From Deltaproteobacteria bacterium CG_4_9_14_3_um_filter_63_12 (GTDB lineage Bacteria; Myxococcota_A; Bradymonadia; UBA4248; UM-FILTER-63-12), in assembly GCA_002789955.1 (NCBI GenBank), contig PFUG01000604.1:1-33997 (forward strand): DNA of 33,997 nt, given 5' to 3'. The notes under the pieces were generated by a model. The model ran no database searches, was not told the DNA's origin, and was given only the letters and a program-made list of their open reading frames with translations. This document shows positions 12,338 through 23,467 of the stretch, one piece after another. The translations under genes and the position numbers were made by a program. How positions within the stretch are numbered: position 1 is the stretch's first letter; each line of letters begins with the position of its first letter.

Positions 12338-13750
12338 TCAGTAGGCGATCCACAGAAGGAAAGGCACGACAAGCCCCATGGCGACGCAGAGAATCGCGGT
12401 GTAGCCGATGATATCCCGAGCGCGCAGCCCCATGATGCCGAGCAGCGGCAGCGCCCAGAAGGGCTGCAGCATGTTGGTCCAGGCGTCGCCGTAGGCGAAG
12501 GCCATGACGGTGGCCCGCGGAGCGACGCCGAGGCTCTTCCCGGCGCGCACGAGGATGTCGCCTTGGACGACCCACTGGCCACCGCCAGAGGGCACGAAGA
12601 GGTTGACGAAGCCGGCGGAAAGGAAGGCGAGGATGGGGAAGGTGTCGGCGGTTGCGGCGTCCGCCACGAGGTGACTGGCGGCGGTGATGAGGCCGGTCTC
12701 TTTCATGACGCCCAAGATGGCGAAGTAGAAGGGGAACTGCAGCACGATGCCGCCGACGCCACGAGCGCCGTCGGCGACGGCTTGCACATAGCGCCCCACG
12801 CGTCCTTGCAGCGCCAAGCCGCTGAAGAGAAAGAGGAGGTTGACGGAGTTGATGTCGAGCTCTAGCCGGTCGGTGCGCAAGGCGAAGGCGACGCCGAGCA
12901 GCCCGCTGGCGCCGATCAGGGTGCCGATGGCGAGGGAGTCTTGGAGCCAGGAGACGACTCCACTTTCGCGGTTGGGAGCATAGGCCGGCAGGGGTTCGAG
13001 CGGCTCCGCGGGGCCACGCATCTCGGCGCCGGGACGTGGGGCCAAGGCCCAGAAGAGCAGCGGGATGCCGACCACCAAGACGCCGGTAACGAGGAGGTTT
13101 GCGTTGCTGAAGAGCGTCTCGCGGACCGAGATGACGCCGATGAGCGCCTGCAGGAAGTGGCCGTCTTCGGCGACCTTGAGCGGGGCGGAGCCGCTAAGGC
13201 CGCCGTGCCAGACCGCGAAGCCGGCGTAGGCGGCGGCTCCCAGCAGCGGGTAGTGCAGCACGAGGCCGCGCCGTGTGGCGTTGCGGGCGATCTCTCGGGC
13301 GAGAAGGGCTCCGACGATGGCGCCCAAGCCCCAATGCACGACGCTGGCGAGGCAGCCGACACCTGCGACGAGGGCGGCGGCGCTGGCGGTGTCTCGGGGC
13401 AGCTGCGCGATGCGGTCGACGGCGCTCTGCACGGGCGGGCTGGTGGCCAGCGCGTGTCCAGTCACCAGGACGAGGCACATTTGCAGGGCGAAGGCCAAGC
13501 CGCCAGGGTTCGCGAACCCGGCCAGCCAGGCGCCGAAGACTGTCCAGAAGATGGAAGGGTCGGGCGGCGCGTCGGCCTGGGCGAGGTCGCGGAAGAGGGC
13601 CGCGGAAACGTCCTCGCCGAGCGTCAGGTTCGCTGCGCCGAGGAACATCACGAGGAGGGTGAGGCCGAGCGCGAGGAGGAAGGGGTCGGGGACCAGTCGC
13701 TGTGCCCAGCGGCTGAAGGCCGCACCGAATCTCTGGATGAGGGCGCTCAT
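12338..13750 (-). CDS. atoE: Short-chain fatty acid transporter, AtoE family
   Basis: The protein is 470 residues with a dozen or so hydrophobic segments. Family-typical stretches include RLVPDPFLLALGLTLLVMFLG at the N-terminus, WTVFGAWLAGFANPGGLAFALQMCLVLVTGHALA, CLASVVHWGLGAIVGALLA, and near the C-terminus FVNLFVPSGGGQWVVQGDI followed by GDAWTNMLQPFWALPLLGI. The E. coli relative AtoE takes up short-chain fatty acids such as butyrate and acetoacetate. Here no ato catabolic genes lie beside it, so the substrate is inferred from family only. It sits 96 nt downstream of, and may not be linked to, the neighbouring kinase unit. Confidence 0.92.
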   Translation of the reverse strand: MSALIQRFGAAFSRWAQRLVPDPFLLALGLTLLVMFLGAANLTLGEDVSAALFRDLAQADAPPDPSIFWTVFGAWLAGFANPGGLAFALQMCLVLVTGHALATSPPVQSAVDRIAQLPRDTASAAALVAGVGCLASVVHWGLGAIVGALLAREIARNATRRGLVLHYPLLGAAAYAGFAVWHGGLSGSAPLKVAEDGHFLQALIGVISVRETLFSNANLLVTGVLVVGIPLLFWALAPRPGAEMRGPAEPLEPLPAYAPNRESGVVSWLQDSLAIGTLIGASGLLGVAFALRTDRLELDINSVNLLFLFSGLALQGRVGRYVQAVADGARGVGGIVLQFPFYFAILGVMKETGLITAASHLVADAATADTFPILAFLSAGFVNLFVPSGGGQWVVQGDILVRAGKSLGVAPRATVMAFAYGDAWTNMLQPFWALPLLGIMGLRARDIIGYTAILCVAMGLVVPFLLWIAY

Positions 13751-13846
13751 GGGCGGCCGTGTCGAGCTCTGGCTGCGGTTTGTTGACGGCTAGGCATCTC
13801 GAGTCCAAGTGGCGGGTGGAGAGAACACTCTGCGGCTGAGGCGAAG

Positions 13847-15613
13847 CTAGTCGGGCACGGTCATGTTGTTGCGCGTTTTCTTGCGCTTCTGCATGTAGAC
13901 GAAGCCGTTGTAGGCCGCGGCGTGGGAGACCTCCATGCTGACGGAACGGTAACCGCGCGCCTCGAACCGGTAGGTGGCCATCTGGTCGGACTTCACAACC
14001 TCGAACTCGAGAGGCGAGCGACCGATGGGGTTGGGGTCGCCCTGTCGGTAGACCTGCACGCCGCTGGGCTTGGACTCGAACTTCAGGGTCACCCGAGGCA
14101 AGGCAGTGATGCCGAAGAAAGAGGCCATCATGGCGCCCTTGGTCAGCGGCAAGCCTAACGGGTGAGTGGTGATGACCGTAGACTTTTGGCTCATCGGCAA
14201 GATGATTGGAGCCGCGCTGATGGCCTTGTAGACGTTGTACAAGACGATGGCGGGCGTGCCAGGGCTCGAACGCGGCAGCAACGGCAAGGGCAACTGGCTG
14301 GCGTCGATGCCGAACGGGCTGCGCGGAAAGTGCTGTTTGGAAACGGCCCCCATTATTGACGACGTGGCCTGAATTCCCAAGAGTCTGGCGTGATCGGGAG
14401 GCGGGGGCACTTCGTCTTTGGCCCCATCGACGGCTTCGGCTTCTGGCGTCGGTGGTTGCCCGTGGGTGAGGATAAGCGTGGTCGCGACGATGCCGAAGAC
14501 CAAGGCGACGATCACCGCGGAGTACAGGACCACTCCTCTGGAGCGAGGTTGCAGGCGGTCGAGATCCTCAGCCGAAATCCGCTCCGTCGGTTCTGGGTCG
14601 TAGCGGATGCGGTTGGCTGGGTTGTTGATGTCGTCGAGCTTGATGTTCTGCGAGAGCCGGTTCGTGTACTCGCGCAGCTCTTCAATGCTGATCTTCTCGA
14701 GGTCGCTGAGGAGCTCTGCGGCGTTCTGGTAGCGATTCTCGATCCTCTTGGCGAGACACTTCTTGAGAATCCAGCCGGCAGGGCTCTGCTCGATCCAGGG
14801 GGGGATGGGGATGGGCTCGGGCGAGGCTTGTTTGACCGCGACGTCGAAGGGGGAGTTGCCATCGACGACCTGAGCGCCTGTCAGTGCTTCGAGGATAATC
14901 AGGCCAAAGGCATAGATGTCGCTCGCAGAGGTGACGCCGCTGCCGCGCACCTGTTCGGGACTCATGTAGGCTGGGGAGCCAAAGGCGGTGCCGGTTCGGG
15001 TGAGCTTGTCGGTGAAGCCATCATCGCCCCACGCCTGAGAAACCTTGGCGATGCCAAAGTCGAGGACCTTGACGAAATCCTCTTTGCCCATCTCGCAGAC
15101 GAAGACGTTCGAGGGCTTGAGATCCCGGTGCACGATGCCGTTTTCATGGGCTTCGGTGAGGGACTTGGCGATCTGCTCGCCGATGGCCATGCAGGAGTCC
15201 AGAGGGATGGGGCCCTTGGACTCGATGCGCTCCTCGAGGGTTTCGCCTTTGAGCAGCTCCATGGAGATGTAGAGCACTCCAGAGGAGGTCTGCCCAAAGT
15301 CGTAGAGCCTGATGGTGTGCGGATGGGTGAGGAGTCGGGCGAGGCGTGCCTCGCGTCGGAATCTCTGGGCGGCTTCTTCATAGCCGGCGATGCTGCGGCG
15401 CAAGGTCTTGAGCGCGACCTCACGTCCCATATCCTTCTGGCGTGCTCGATAGACCACGCCAAACCCACCCTCGCCGAGGATATCGACGATCTCATAGCGG
15501 TCGTCGATGATGGAGCCGGGCAGCAGGATGTCGTCGGGTGAGAAGGGGCCCGTCAGGTTCTCCATGTCTGGACTTCCTGTCAGGTCCCAACCGCCTTCAT
15601 CCCATTCGCTCAT
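13847..15613 (-). CDS. Membrane Ser/Thr protein kinase with C-terminal PEGA-like domain
   Basis: A 588-residue PknB-type kinase, paralogous to the one at 4092. After an acidic N-terminal extension of ~38 residues come GEGGFG (47-52), the ATP-binding lysine K69 (VALKTL), HRDLKPSN (162-169), DFG (185-187) and GSPAYMSPEQ (212-221). One membrane helix is at about 361-383. The predicted extracytoplasmic region ends in a PEGA-like beta domain (about 507-575: KFESKPSGVQVYRQG, then GRSPLEFEVV and ARGYRSVSMEV), a module thought to bind envelope or surface components. Unlike its paralogue it lacks the KDP tail and ends in a basic KRKKTRNN stretch. No substrate or partner gene is adjacent. A good sigma70-type promoter lies about 210 nt upstream. 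Confidence 0.93.
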   Translation of the reverse strand: MSEWDEGGWDLTGSPDMENLTGPFSPDDILLPGSIIDDRYEIVDILGEGGFGVVYRARQKDMGREVALKTLRRSIAGYEEAAQRFRREARLARLLTHPHTIRLYDFGQTSSGVLYISMELLKGETLEERIESKGPIPLDSCMAIGEQIAKSLTEAHENGIVHRDLKPSNVFVCEMGKEDFVKVLDFGIAKVSQAWGDDGFTDKLTRTGTAFGSPAYMSPEQVRGSGVTSASDIYAFGLIILEALTGAQVVDGNSPFDVAVKQASPEPIPIPPWIEQSPAGWILKKCLAKRIENRYQNAAELLSDLEKISIEELREYTNRLSQNIKLDDINNPANRIRYDPEPTERISAEDLDRLQPRSRGVVLYSAVIVALVFGIVATTLILTHGQPPTPEAEAVDGAKDEVPPPPDHARLLGIQATSSIMGAVSKQHFPRSPFGIDASQLPLPLLPRSSPGTPAIVLYNVYKAISAAPIILPMSQKSTVITTHPLGLPLTKGAMMASFFGITALPRVTLKFESKPSGVQVYRQGDPNPIGRSPLEFEVVKSDQMATYRFEARGYRSVSMEVSHAAAYNGFVYMQKRKKTRNNMTVPD

Positions 15614-15951
15614 ACATCACAATCCTGGCTCCGACAGCGCCTTCGGTCACACGACGAAGCGCCCGGTGCAGTAATCGCCCTATTTGCCGCGCGATGGAGC
15701 AACCTGCTGGGTGCCAGCCGCGGCGGTCGGTCTGTTCTTCGAGCACACTGGTCCGTAACCAGCGCAATAGGGTGTGTCCTCTTGAGCACAACGCGGGTGT
15801 ATCGAGGTAGGCCACCCTCGCCGTCTCCTAAACTTAGCTTTGCCCCGTAACTCCGTCAACGTAGACACCTTTCCGTGGTGGTTGGGTTCAACGACGGGCC
15901 ACGAGCCGCTGTGCTCGCCTTCGGAGTCCAACCATCGAGCCGGGCTCAACC
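15614..15951. other. Intergenic region between kinase and xseB
   Basis: 338 bp without a convincing gene; short open frames here lack family features and good start sites. It holds the kinase promoter at 15831-15859 and its ~210-nt leader. No repeat copy or tRNA was seen. Confidence 0.6.
15831..15859 (-). promoter_or_regulatory. Sigma70-type promoter for the kinase gene
   Basis: On the minus strand: TTGACG (-35, 15854-15859), a 17-nt spacer and TAAGTT (-10, 15831-15836). The predicted transcript starts near 15824 and has a leader of about 210 nt before the ATG at 15613. Confidence 0.6.
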
Positions 15952-16224
15952 TTACCCTTCCTTGTCGGGTGCCTCCAGTGCCTCCAAATCGGCGGCGAGA
16001 TCGCCAATGATCTCCTGCACCTGAGCCTCGGTCTTGACGAGCTTGTGGCGACAGCTCTTGACCAGCTCAGCAGCGCGGCGCACCAGAGCCGAGAGATCGT
16101 CGAGGTCGACATCATCGCGATCGAGGTGTTCGAGGATCTCCCTGAGCTCGTCGAGAGCGGGGGCAAAGCCGATCTCGACGTCCGCTTCGGAGTCGTTGGA
16201 GGGAGTGTTGCTCTTCTTTTTCAC
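15952..16224 (-). CDS. xseB: Exodeoxyribonuclease VII small subunit
   Basis: XseB is the small helical subunit that joins XseA to form exonuclease VII, which degrades single-stranded DNA to oligonucleotides. The 90-residue product has the family pattern ALDELREILEHLDRDDVDLD, then LVRRAAELVKSCRHKLVKTE. I chose the GTG at 16224 because GTGGAG lies about 8 nt upstream; an in-frame GTG at 16260 gives 102 residues but has no ribosome site. It follows xseA on the same strand after 74 nt, the usual gene order for an operon. Confidence 0.88.
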   Translation of the reverse strand: MKKKSNTPSNDSEADVEIGFAPALDELREILEHLDRDDVDLDDLSALVRRAAELVKSCRHKLVKTEAQVQEIIGDLAADLEALEAPDKEG

Positions 16225-16298
16225 TTCGAACTCCACAAAGTCTATCACTGGCCTTGCCACCAGCTGTCGGCTGGCGGGAGAAAGCCGGTTTCTGTGAA

Positions 16299-18404
16299 TT
16301 ATTGCCGCTCATCGTTCACGGACTCAACCACGGCGAGCAGGGTCCCATCGGCGAGCTCGACCTGTAACAGGTCGCCCGAACGAACCTTGTGGATGGAGCG
16401 GAGTGTTCGTCCGTCCGCTTTTGTGCTGACCCAGGCAAACCCCCTCTCTAAGAGGCGTTTTGGGTCGGAGAGGGCGACGCGGGCGTCGATGGCGTCCAGC
16501 GCCCTGCGCGACTCCTCCAGCGGTCTGGAGGCTGTCCGGGTCAAGCGTTTCTCGAGCTCCGCGACAGAGCGCCTCTCGCGAGCCAGAATGGTGCGCACAC
16601 GCCCTTCGGAGAGGATTCTGAGCTGCAAGGTGTCGAGCTCGCGGGACTGGAGCCGCAGGTGGGAGCGCGAGCGTTCGACGATCTGCATCGAGGCGCGATC
16701 GAGCAGGGTCCTTTGCCCGCGGAGGAGGTGCAGGGCCGACTGGGTGACGCGATCCTGCAAATATTCGTAGCGGGCTCGCCGCTGGGCCAAGAGGGCACGC
16801 AAGGCAGTGGTCACGCCTTGTGCCGTAATGCGGAGGGCCTGTCTGGCTCGGGTGTGGTTGGCGCTCGCGCGACTGCTGATCTTGGTGATGTGGGTTTCGA
16901 GCTCGGAGGCGTAGGCAGAGACCCTGTCGTTCAGCAGGCTCGCGGCGGCGGTGGGGGTCTTGACCGAGGTCGCGACCTGGTCCAGGACGCTCTGGTCGCG
17001 CTGGTGTCCGATGCCGATGACGATCTTCAACGGGAACTCGGCGACTTGGATGGCAACGGGGAGATCGTCGAACCAGGCCAAATCGGTGCGACTGCCGCCG
17101 CCGCGGGTGATCACCACGACGTCGTAGGTGCGGGCCCCGCGCTCCACATGTCTACGGACTCGGTCGAGGGCCCGTGTGAACGTCGCGACCAAGTGTTTTC
17201 CTTGCACCTTGATGGGGTACACGTCGACGACAAACGCCCAGGGCGCGCTCTGCAGCTCATGGAGGAAATCGTTGCGCGCCTCCCCCTCGAGGCTGGTGAG
17301 GAGGGCCACATGTAAGGGGACCAGTGGCATCTGCAAGGCGCGATTGCGTCCGAGGAGATTGCGGCGGTCGAGCTCCTTGATGATCGACTCGCGCTTCAGG
17401 GCGAGGTTGCCCAGGGTGTAGACCGGGTCGATGTCCCGCACGATGACTTGGTAGCGCCCATTGGGAACATAGAGTTCGACGGAGACCTTGAGCCGCACCG
17501 TGAGTCCATCTTCGAGGGCGAAGGGGTCGTCGGCGTTGCGGATTCGGTATTCGATGCGCGCCCGATCGTCGGGCCATAAGGTCGCGGAGACACGGGCGCG
17601 CACGGCGTCGCTGTCTTGCGGCTTCTCGACGAGTTCGAAGAACGACTGGCCACCGCGCGAGGCGCGATCGAGCCCGAGAATCTCGGCGACCAGCCAGATG
17701 TCCCTCGGGAAACGCTCGCGCAGCGCGTTGCGCACGAAGAGATTGAGACGCGCGACGCTCCAGGACTGGGTCGCCTCGGGTTGTTGCGCGCATCCTGCCC
17801 TGGCTGCGAGTTCTTGCGGCAACTCCTGCGGCGCCGCGGAGGGAGCCGACGGTGCAGTTGGCAGTGGCGTGCGCGCCTCCATGACAGTGCGGGGCCACTC
17901 CGCGAACGGGGGCGATGGGTTATCGCCCACATCCTCCCTCGCGCGGTACGCACTCGGCTTGGGATTGAGGCTGCTCTGCACCAGTCGCTCGGCCTGCTCG
18001 GAGTCGACGGTCCGCGTCACCACGGGCCTGGTGAGTGCGCTGCTGCCGCAGAGCTGGTGAACTTCCGCGGCTGCGACGAACCCCAAAGGCAGCAGCTTCG
18101 CCAACGCCTCACTGGCAGCGGTGGCTGGTACTGTCCATTGCTTCGCCTGCCCGTCCCATCGACGGCCGGCGATGCTCTTCACCGTGTCGATTAGAGCCGG
18201 GTCGAAGCGGAAGCGGATCAGCAGTGAGCGGCCGCTGGGATCCAGGAGGATTCTGCGTGGCAAGGGACACCCCTTGGGCTGAACATCAGTGTGGCCGAAC
18301 GCCAGGCGAGCTCGCACCCCGGGGATAGCGAAGAGCGGTGGGAACCCAAAGGGTTGCGAGCAGGAGACGGCCAAACTATCGCCGATTTCCGTTGCTGACG
18401 CCAT
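16299..18404 (-). CDS. xseA: Exodeoxyribonuclease VII large subunit with HARP-like N-terminal extension
   Basis: The catalytic subunit of exonuclease VII. The family normally has ~400-460 residues; this one has 701. The OB-fold begins near residue 214 (SVARLNLFVRNALRERFPRD). The catalytic region has RGGGSRTDLAWFDDLP and GHQRDQSVLDQVATSVKTPTAAA, followed by a long coiled coil. The extra N-terminus contains RFRFDPALIDTVKSI, then GRRWDGQAKQWTVP (about 64-93), which resembles the HARP domain of SMARCAL1-type helicases. A Pro/Ala-rich linker (about 175-213) follows. Repeat copy E encodes part of that linker, and copy D covers residues about 10-32. The ATG at 18404 has AGAAGG upstream; a TTG at 18263, preceded by AAGGGG, would leave copy D outside the gene. 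The start is therefore uncertain. Confidence 0.93.
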   Translation of the reverse strand: MASATEIGDSLAVSCSQPFGFPPLFAIPGVRARLAFGHTDVQPKGCPLPRRILLDPSGRSLLIRFRFDPALIDTVKSIAGRRWDGQAKQWTVPATAASEALAKLLPLGFVAAAEVHQLCGSSALTRPVVTRTVDSEQAERLVQSSLNPKPSAYRAREDVGDNPSPPFAEWPRTVMEARTPLPTAPSAPSAAPQELPQELAARAGCAQQPEATQSWSVARLNLFVRNALRERFPRDIWLVAEILGLDRASRGGQSFFELVEKPQDSDAVRARVSATLWPDDRARIEYRIRNADDPFALEDGLTVRLKVSVELYVPNGRYQVIVRDIDPVYTLGNLALKRESIIKELDRRNLLGRNRALQMPLVPLHVALLTSLEGEARNDFLHELQSAPWAFVVDVYPIKVQGKHLVATFTRALDRVRRHVERGARTYDVVVITRGGGSRTDLAWFDDLPVAIQVAEFPLKIVIGIGHQRDQSVLDQVATSVKTPTAAASLLNDRVSAYASELETHITKISSRASANHTRARQALRITAQGVTTALRALLAQRRARYEYLQDRVTQSALHLLRGQRTLLDRASMQIVERSRSHLRLQSRELDTLQLRILSEGRVRTILARERRSVAELEKRLTRTASRPLEESRRALDAIDARVALSDPKRLLERGFAWVSTKADGRTLRSIHKVRSGDLLQVELADGTLLAVVESVNDERQ
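17780..17812 (-). repeat. Dispersed element, copy E (internally deleted, in xseA)
   Basis: On the minus strand the 33 bp read AACTCGCAGCCAGGG joined directly to CAGGATGCGCGCAACAAC. These match the left and right ends of copies A-C, while the ~34-bp centre with the hairpin is absent. It encodes part of the XseA linker in frame. Confidence 0.55.
18310..18376 (+). repeat. Dispersed ~67-bp element, copy D
   Basis: Reads GCTCGCACCCCGGGGATAGC, then a core with GGAACCCAAAGGGTTGCGAG followed by CAGGAGACGG. The central hairpin AACCC-AAA-GGGTT is perfect. It lies at the 5' end of the xseA reading frame in opposite orientation, or just upstream if xseA starts at TTG 18263. Confidence 0.65.
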
Positions 18405-18615
18405 CGCCCCTTCTCTGTCGGCCCAACGGACGCGAAGACCACCGCCTTGTTTCGAAGTGCTTGTTCACGGTAACTTGAGCCATCGCGAGTAGGCACGGCT
18501 TCACAGTGAGCAATCGTTTACACGGGCAAGCGTTCCCGCTCTGCGGCCAGCCACCTGGATTCGAGATGCCCAGCGTTCAACGGCCGGGACGAGAGAGTCG
18601 CTCAGCGGAGGGGAC

Positions 18616-19413
18616 ATGGCGTTTTTGATCGATCGTGAGATCGCAGAACGGGTGCGGGAGCTCGATCTTTCGTTCAATGAGTACGGGCTCGACAAGTACG
18701 GGATCTCGCAGAAGTACCTGTCGATCTTCCACACGATTTTGGGCCGCGCCTATCGACACTACTTTCGGGTGGAGTGCACTGGGCTCGCGAACGTTCCGGC
18801 ACAAGGGCGAGCCCTTTTGATTGGGAACCACTCCGGCGGACTGCCCCTCGACGCGGGCATGGTCTTGGCGTCGATGCTCCTCGACCACGAGCCGCCTCGA
18901 CACGCCCACTCGATGGTCGAGTACTTCGCCCAGCATTGGCCTTTTGTGTCCCAGTTCTTCAACCGCATCGGCCAATTCACGGGGCTGCCCGAGCATGCGG
19001 AGCGGTTCCTCCGCGAAGATCGGCTTGTTGTCGTGTTTCCCGAGGGAGCCCGCGGGACTGGCAAGCTCTACAAGGACAAATACCAGTTGGTACGCTTCGG
19101 AACCGGGTTTGTTCGGCTCGCCATGCGGACCCAGTCGCCCATCGTGCCGTTTGCGTTCATCGGCGGTGAAGAGGCGATCCCCACGATGTTCCACATGACG
19201 CGTCTGGCCAAGATGATCGGTGCACCGTACATCCCTGTTCCCTGGCAGATTCTGCCCGTGCCGCTGCCAGTCAAGTGCACCATCCACTATGGTGCGCCCC
19301 TCTTTTTCGAGGGCGACGGCGCGGAGAGCGACGAGGAGATCGAGAAGCATGTGGAGGAGGTCAAGGACGCCATCCGTGGGCTGATCAGCAAGGGCCTGGA
19401 GATGCGTCGTTGA
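18616..19413 (+). CDS. Lysophospholipid/glycerol-phosphate acyltransferase family protein
   Basis: A 265-residue PlsC-superfamily protein, expected to acylate a glycerolipid at the membrane. The first acyltransferase motif is GNHSGGLPLD (H72...D79). The His-Asp spacing is six residues rather than the classical HX4D, as in a recognised subgroup carrying NHSGGLP. Motif III is VFPEGARGTGK, and VPFAFIGGEEAIP corresponds to the last motif. The N-terminal part (ERVRELDLSFNEYGLDKYGI) is charged. The ATG has GGAGGGG 3-5 nt upstream. It is followed after 157 nt by a co-directional SDR gene, probably as a pair, and is divergent from xseA. The acyl acceptor cannot be determined from sequence. Confidence 0.87.
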   Translation: MAFLIDREIAERVRELDLSFNEYGLDKYGISQKYLSIFHTILGRAYRHYFRVECTGLANVPAQGRALLIGNHSGGLPLDAGMVLASMLLDHEPPRHAHSMVEYFAQHWPFVSQFFNRIGQFTGLPEHAERFLREDRLVVVFPEGARGTGKLYKDKYQLVRFGTGFVRLAMRTQSPIVPFAFIGGEEAIPTMFHMTRLAKMIGAPYIPVPWQILPVPLPVKCTIHYGAPLFFEGDGAESDEEIEKHVEEVKDAIRGLISKGLEMRR

Positions 19414-19570
19414 GTGTCGATCGTCTTTCGCGCGCTCCCCGACACGGGGCGGTCTCGAAGCGAGCCATCTGCGTGCCTGCGCGCGAGCCGAGCCTGTTCA
19501 GGCGCGACGGGGTCTTTCGAACAACGAGCCCTGCCGCGCCCCATTGCACCCACACCAGCGAAGGGACACC

Positions 19571-20485
19571 GTGAAAGTCGTCATCACCGGTATTACAGCG
19601 ACCTTGGGGCGCATGCTCGCCGAGCGCCTCCTCACCAAGGGTCATCAGGTCTTGGGTATCGACCGCCGCCCGTGGCCGGGCGCTCCCCAAGGCGTGCAGA
19701 TGTTCAAGGCAGACATCCGCAAGCGTCCAGCAGAGAATGTGCTGCGCATGCACCGGCCCGACGCGCTGATCCACATGGCGACGGTGACGCACTTCACGAC
19801 CCGCTTCGAGGAGCGCTACAAGATCAACCTGATCGGCACCCGCAAGATCCTCGAAGAGTGCGCGGAGCACGAGGTCGGGCAGGTCATCTTCATCGGGCGT
19901 CACACGGTGTATGGCGCGTCGGCGGACTCGGCCCTTTACCACACCGAGGACGACCCGCCGCTCGCCGGTGCGACGTTCCCCGAGCTCGCCGACATGAGCG
20001 CCGCCGACTTCTACGCCTCCTCAGCGCTCTGGCGCTGGCCACAGATCGACACGGCGGTCCTGCGGCTCGTCTACACGCTCGGGCCCTCGAGGCGCGGGAC
20101 CTTGGCCAATTTCCTCGGTGGTGGCGGGCGAGTGGCGACGGTGCTGGGCTTCGATCCTCTCTTCCACCTCATGCATGAACGCGATGCCGCCGAGGCCATC
20201 ATCATGGCGCTCGAGTCCAAGCTGAGGGGGGTCTTCAACGTCGCAGGTCCGGACCCAGTTCCCCTCTCGCTGCTCTGCAAAGTGACGGGTGTCCATGCTG
20301 TGGCGCTTCCCGAACCCATCTACCCGTTCATGCTCGGACATTTTGGCTTCCCGAAGCTCCCCATTGGGATCGTCAACCACGTCAAGTACCCGATCGTGGT
20401 GGATGACACGGCTTTCAAGACGGCGACGGGGTTCGAGCCTTCCTGCGATGCCATCCAGACGATGGAAGCCTTTCGCTGGCTCTAG
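19571..20485 (+). CDS. NAD-dependent epimerase/dehydratase-like SDR protein, lacking the YxxxK lysine
   Basis: A 304-residue extended-SDR-like Rossmann protein. The nucleotide loop is TGITATLG (6-13), so the middle Gly is Ala. ADIRK and LIHMATVTHF are placed like the adenine-ribose and NNAG-type segments. At the site of the catalytic YxxxK, the sequence is Y148-ASSA152: the tyrosine is kept but the lysine is alanine, so classical oxidoreductase activity is doubtful. The later part has VLRLVYTLGPSRRG and a helical C-terminus. The start is GTG at 19571 with AAGGGA 4 nt upstream; an upstream frame lacks an RBS. It pairs with the acyltransferase and ends just before a strong terminator. A lipid- or sugar-related role is only inferred from that pairing. 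Confidence 0.82.
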   Translation: MKVVITGITATLGRMLAERLLTKGHQVLGIDRRPWPGAPQGVQMFKADIRKRPAENVLRMHRPDALIHMATVTHFTTRFEERYKINLIGTRKILEECAEHEVGQVIFIGRHTVYGASADSALYHTEDDPPLAGATFPELADMSAADFYASSALWRWPQIDTAVLRLVYTLGPSRRGTLANFLGGGGRVATVLGFDPLFHLMHERDAAEAIIMALESKLRGVFNVAGPDPVPLSLLCKVTGVHAVALPEPIYPFMLGHFGFPKLPIGIVNHVKYPIVVDDTAFKTATGFEPSCDAIQTMEAFRWL

Positions 20486-20505
20486 CCCATGTGCGGCAAG
20501 AAACG

Positions 20506-20541
20506 AAAAACTCCCTCAGGAAATGCGGAGGGAGTTTTTTT
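20506..20541. terminator. Bidirectional intrinsic terminator between SDR and gyrB
   Basis: A 12-bp perfect stem AAAAACTCCCTC / GAGGGAGTTTTT with a 10-nt loop, followed by two more T. The A and T tracts make it work on both strands, ending the SDR unit (stop 20485) and gyrB (stop 20555). Confidence 0.93.
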
Positions 20542-20554
20542 GCAAAGAGCAACC

Positions 20555-23179
<2,625 letters not shown>

Positions 23180-23205
23180 TCATAAGGCCCGAACAAAGAC
23201 GCAAC

Positions 23206-23234
23206 ACCATACCACAACAGCCGCCGAAGGTCTA
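23206..23234 (-). promoter_or_regulatory. Candidate gyrB promoter
   Basis: On the minus strand: TAGACC (-35, 23229-23234), 17-nt spacer ending TGG (extended -10) and TATGGT (-10, 23206-23211). The predicted leader is about 135 nt. Confidence 0.5.
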
Positions 23235-23387
23235 GCCTTGGTTGCCTTTCGTGAATAAAGATAACGCTTATAAAACAGCACGTTGGGCGCGCATCTCTGG
23301 GGCCATCACCTGGGCGAGCAACAGGCCTTGTGGCGTGAGCTGTCGGGCCATCCCAAGCACACAATTCGCAGCGAGACGCCACAAGCA

Positions 23388-23431
23388 AAACGGCCTTTGA
23401 CGAGGGAGACTGTGCTCGTCAGAGGCCGTTT
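23388..23431 (-). terminator. Long-stem terminator after the universal stress protein gene
   Basis: A 17-bp stem, AAACGGCCTTTGACGAG paired with CTCGTCAGAGGCCGTTT (one G-T pair), with a 10-nt loop. It lies 36 nt past the stop codon at 23468. On the minus strand the stem is followed by TTTTGCTTG, a short T-rich tract. Confidence 0.8.
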
Positions 23432-23467
23432 GGTTCTCGAATCGATTCTGAGGGCTTCGGCGTGGCG

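Noticed and set aside
23290-23365. A seventh copy of the dispersed repeat
   Set aside because: Only short stretches (GGGATGGC, CACAAGG) match and spacing differs; too weak to list.
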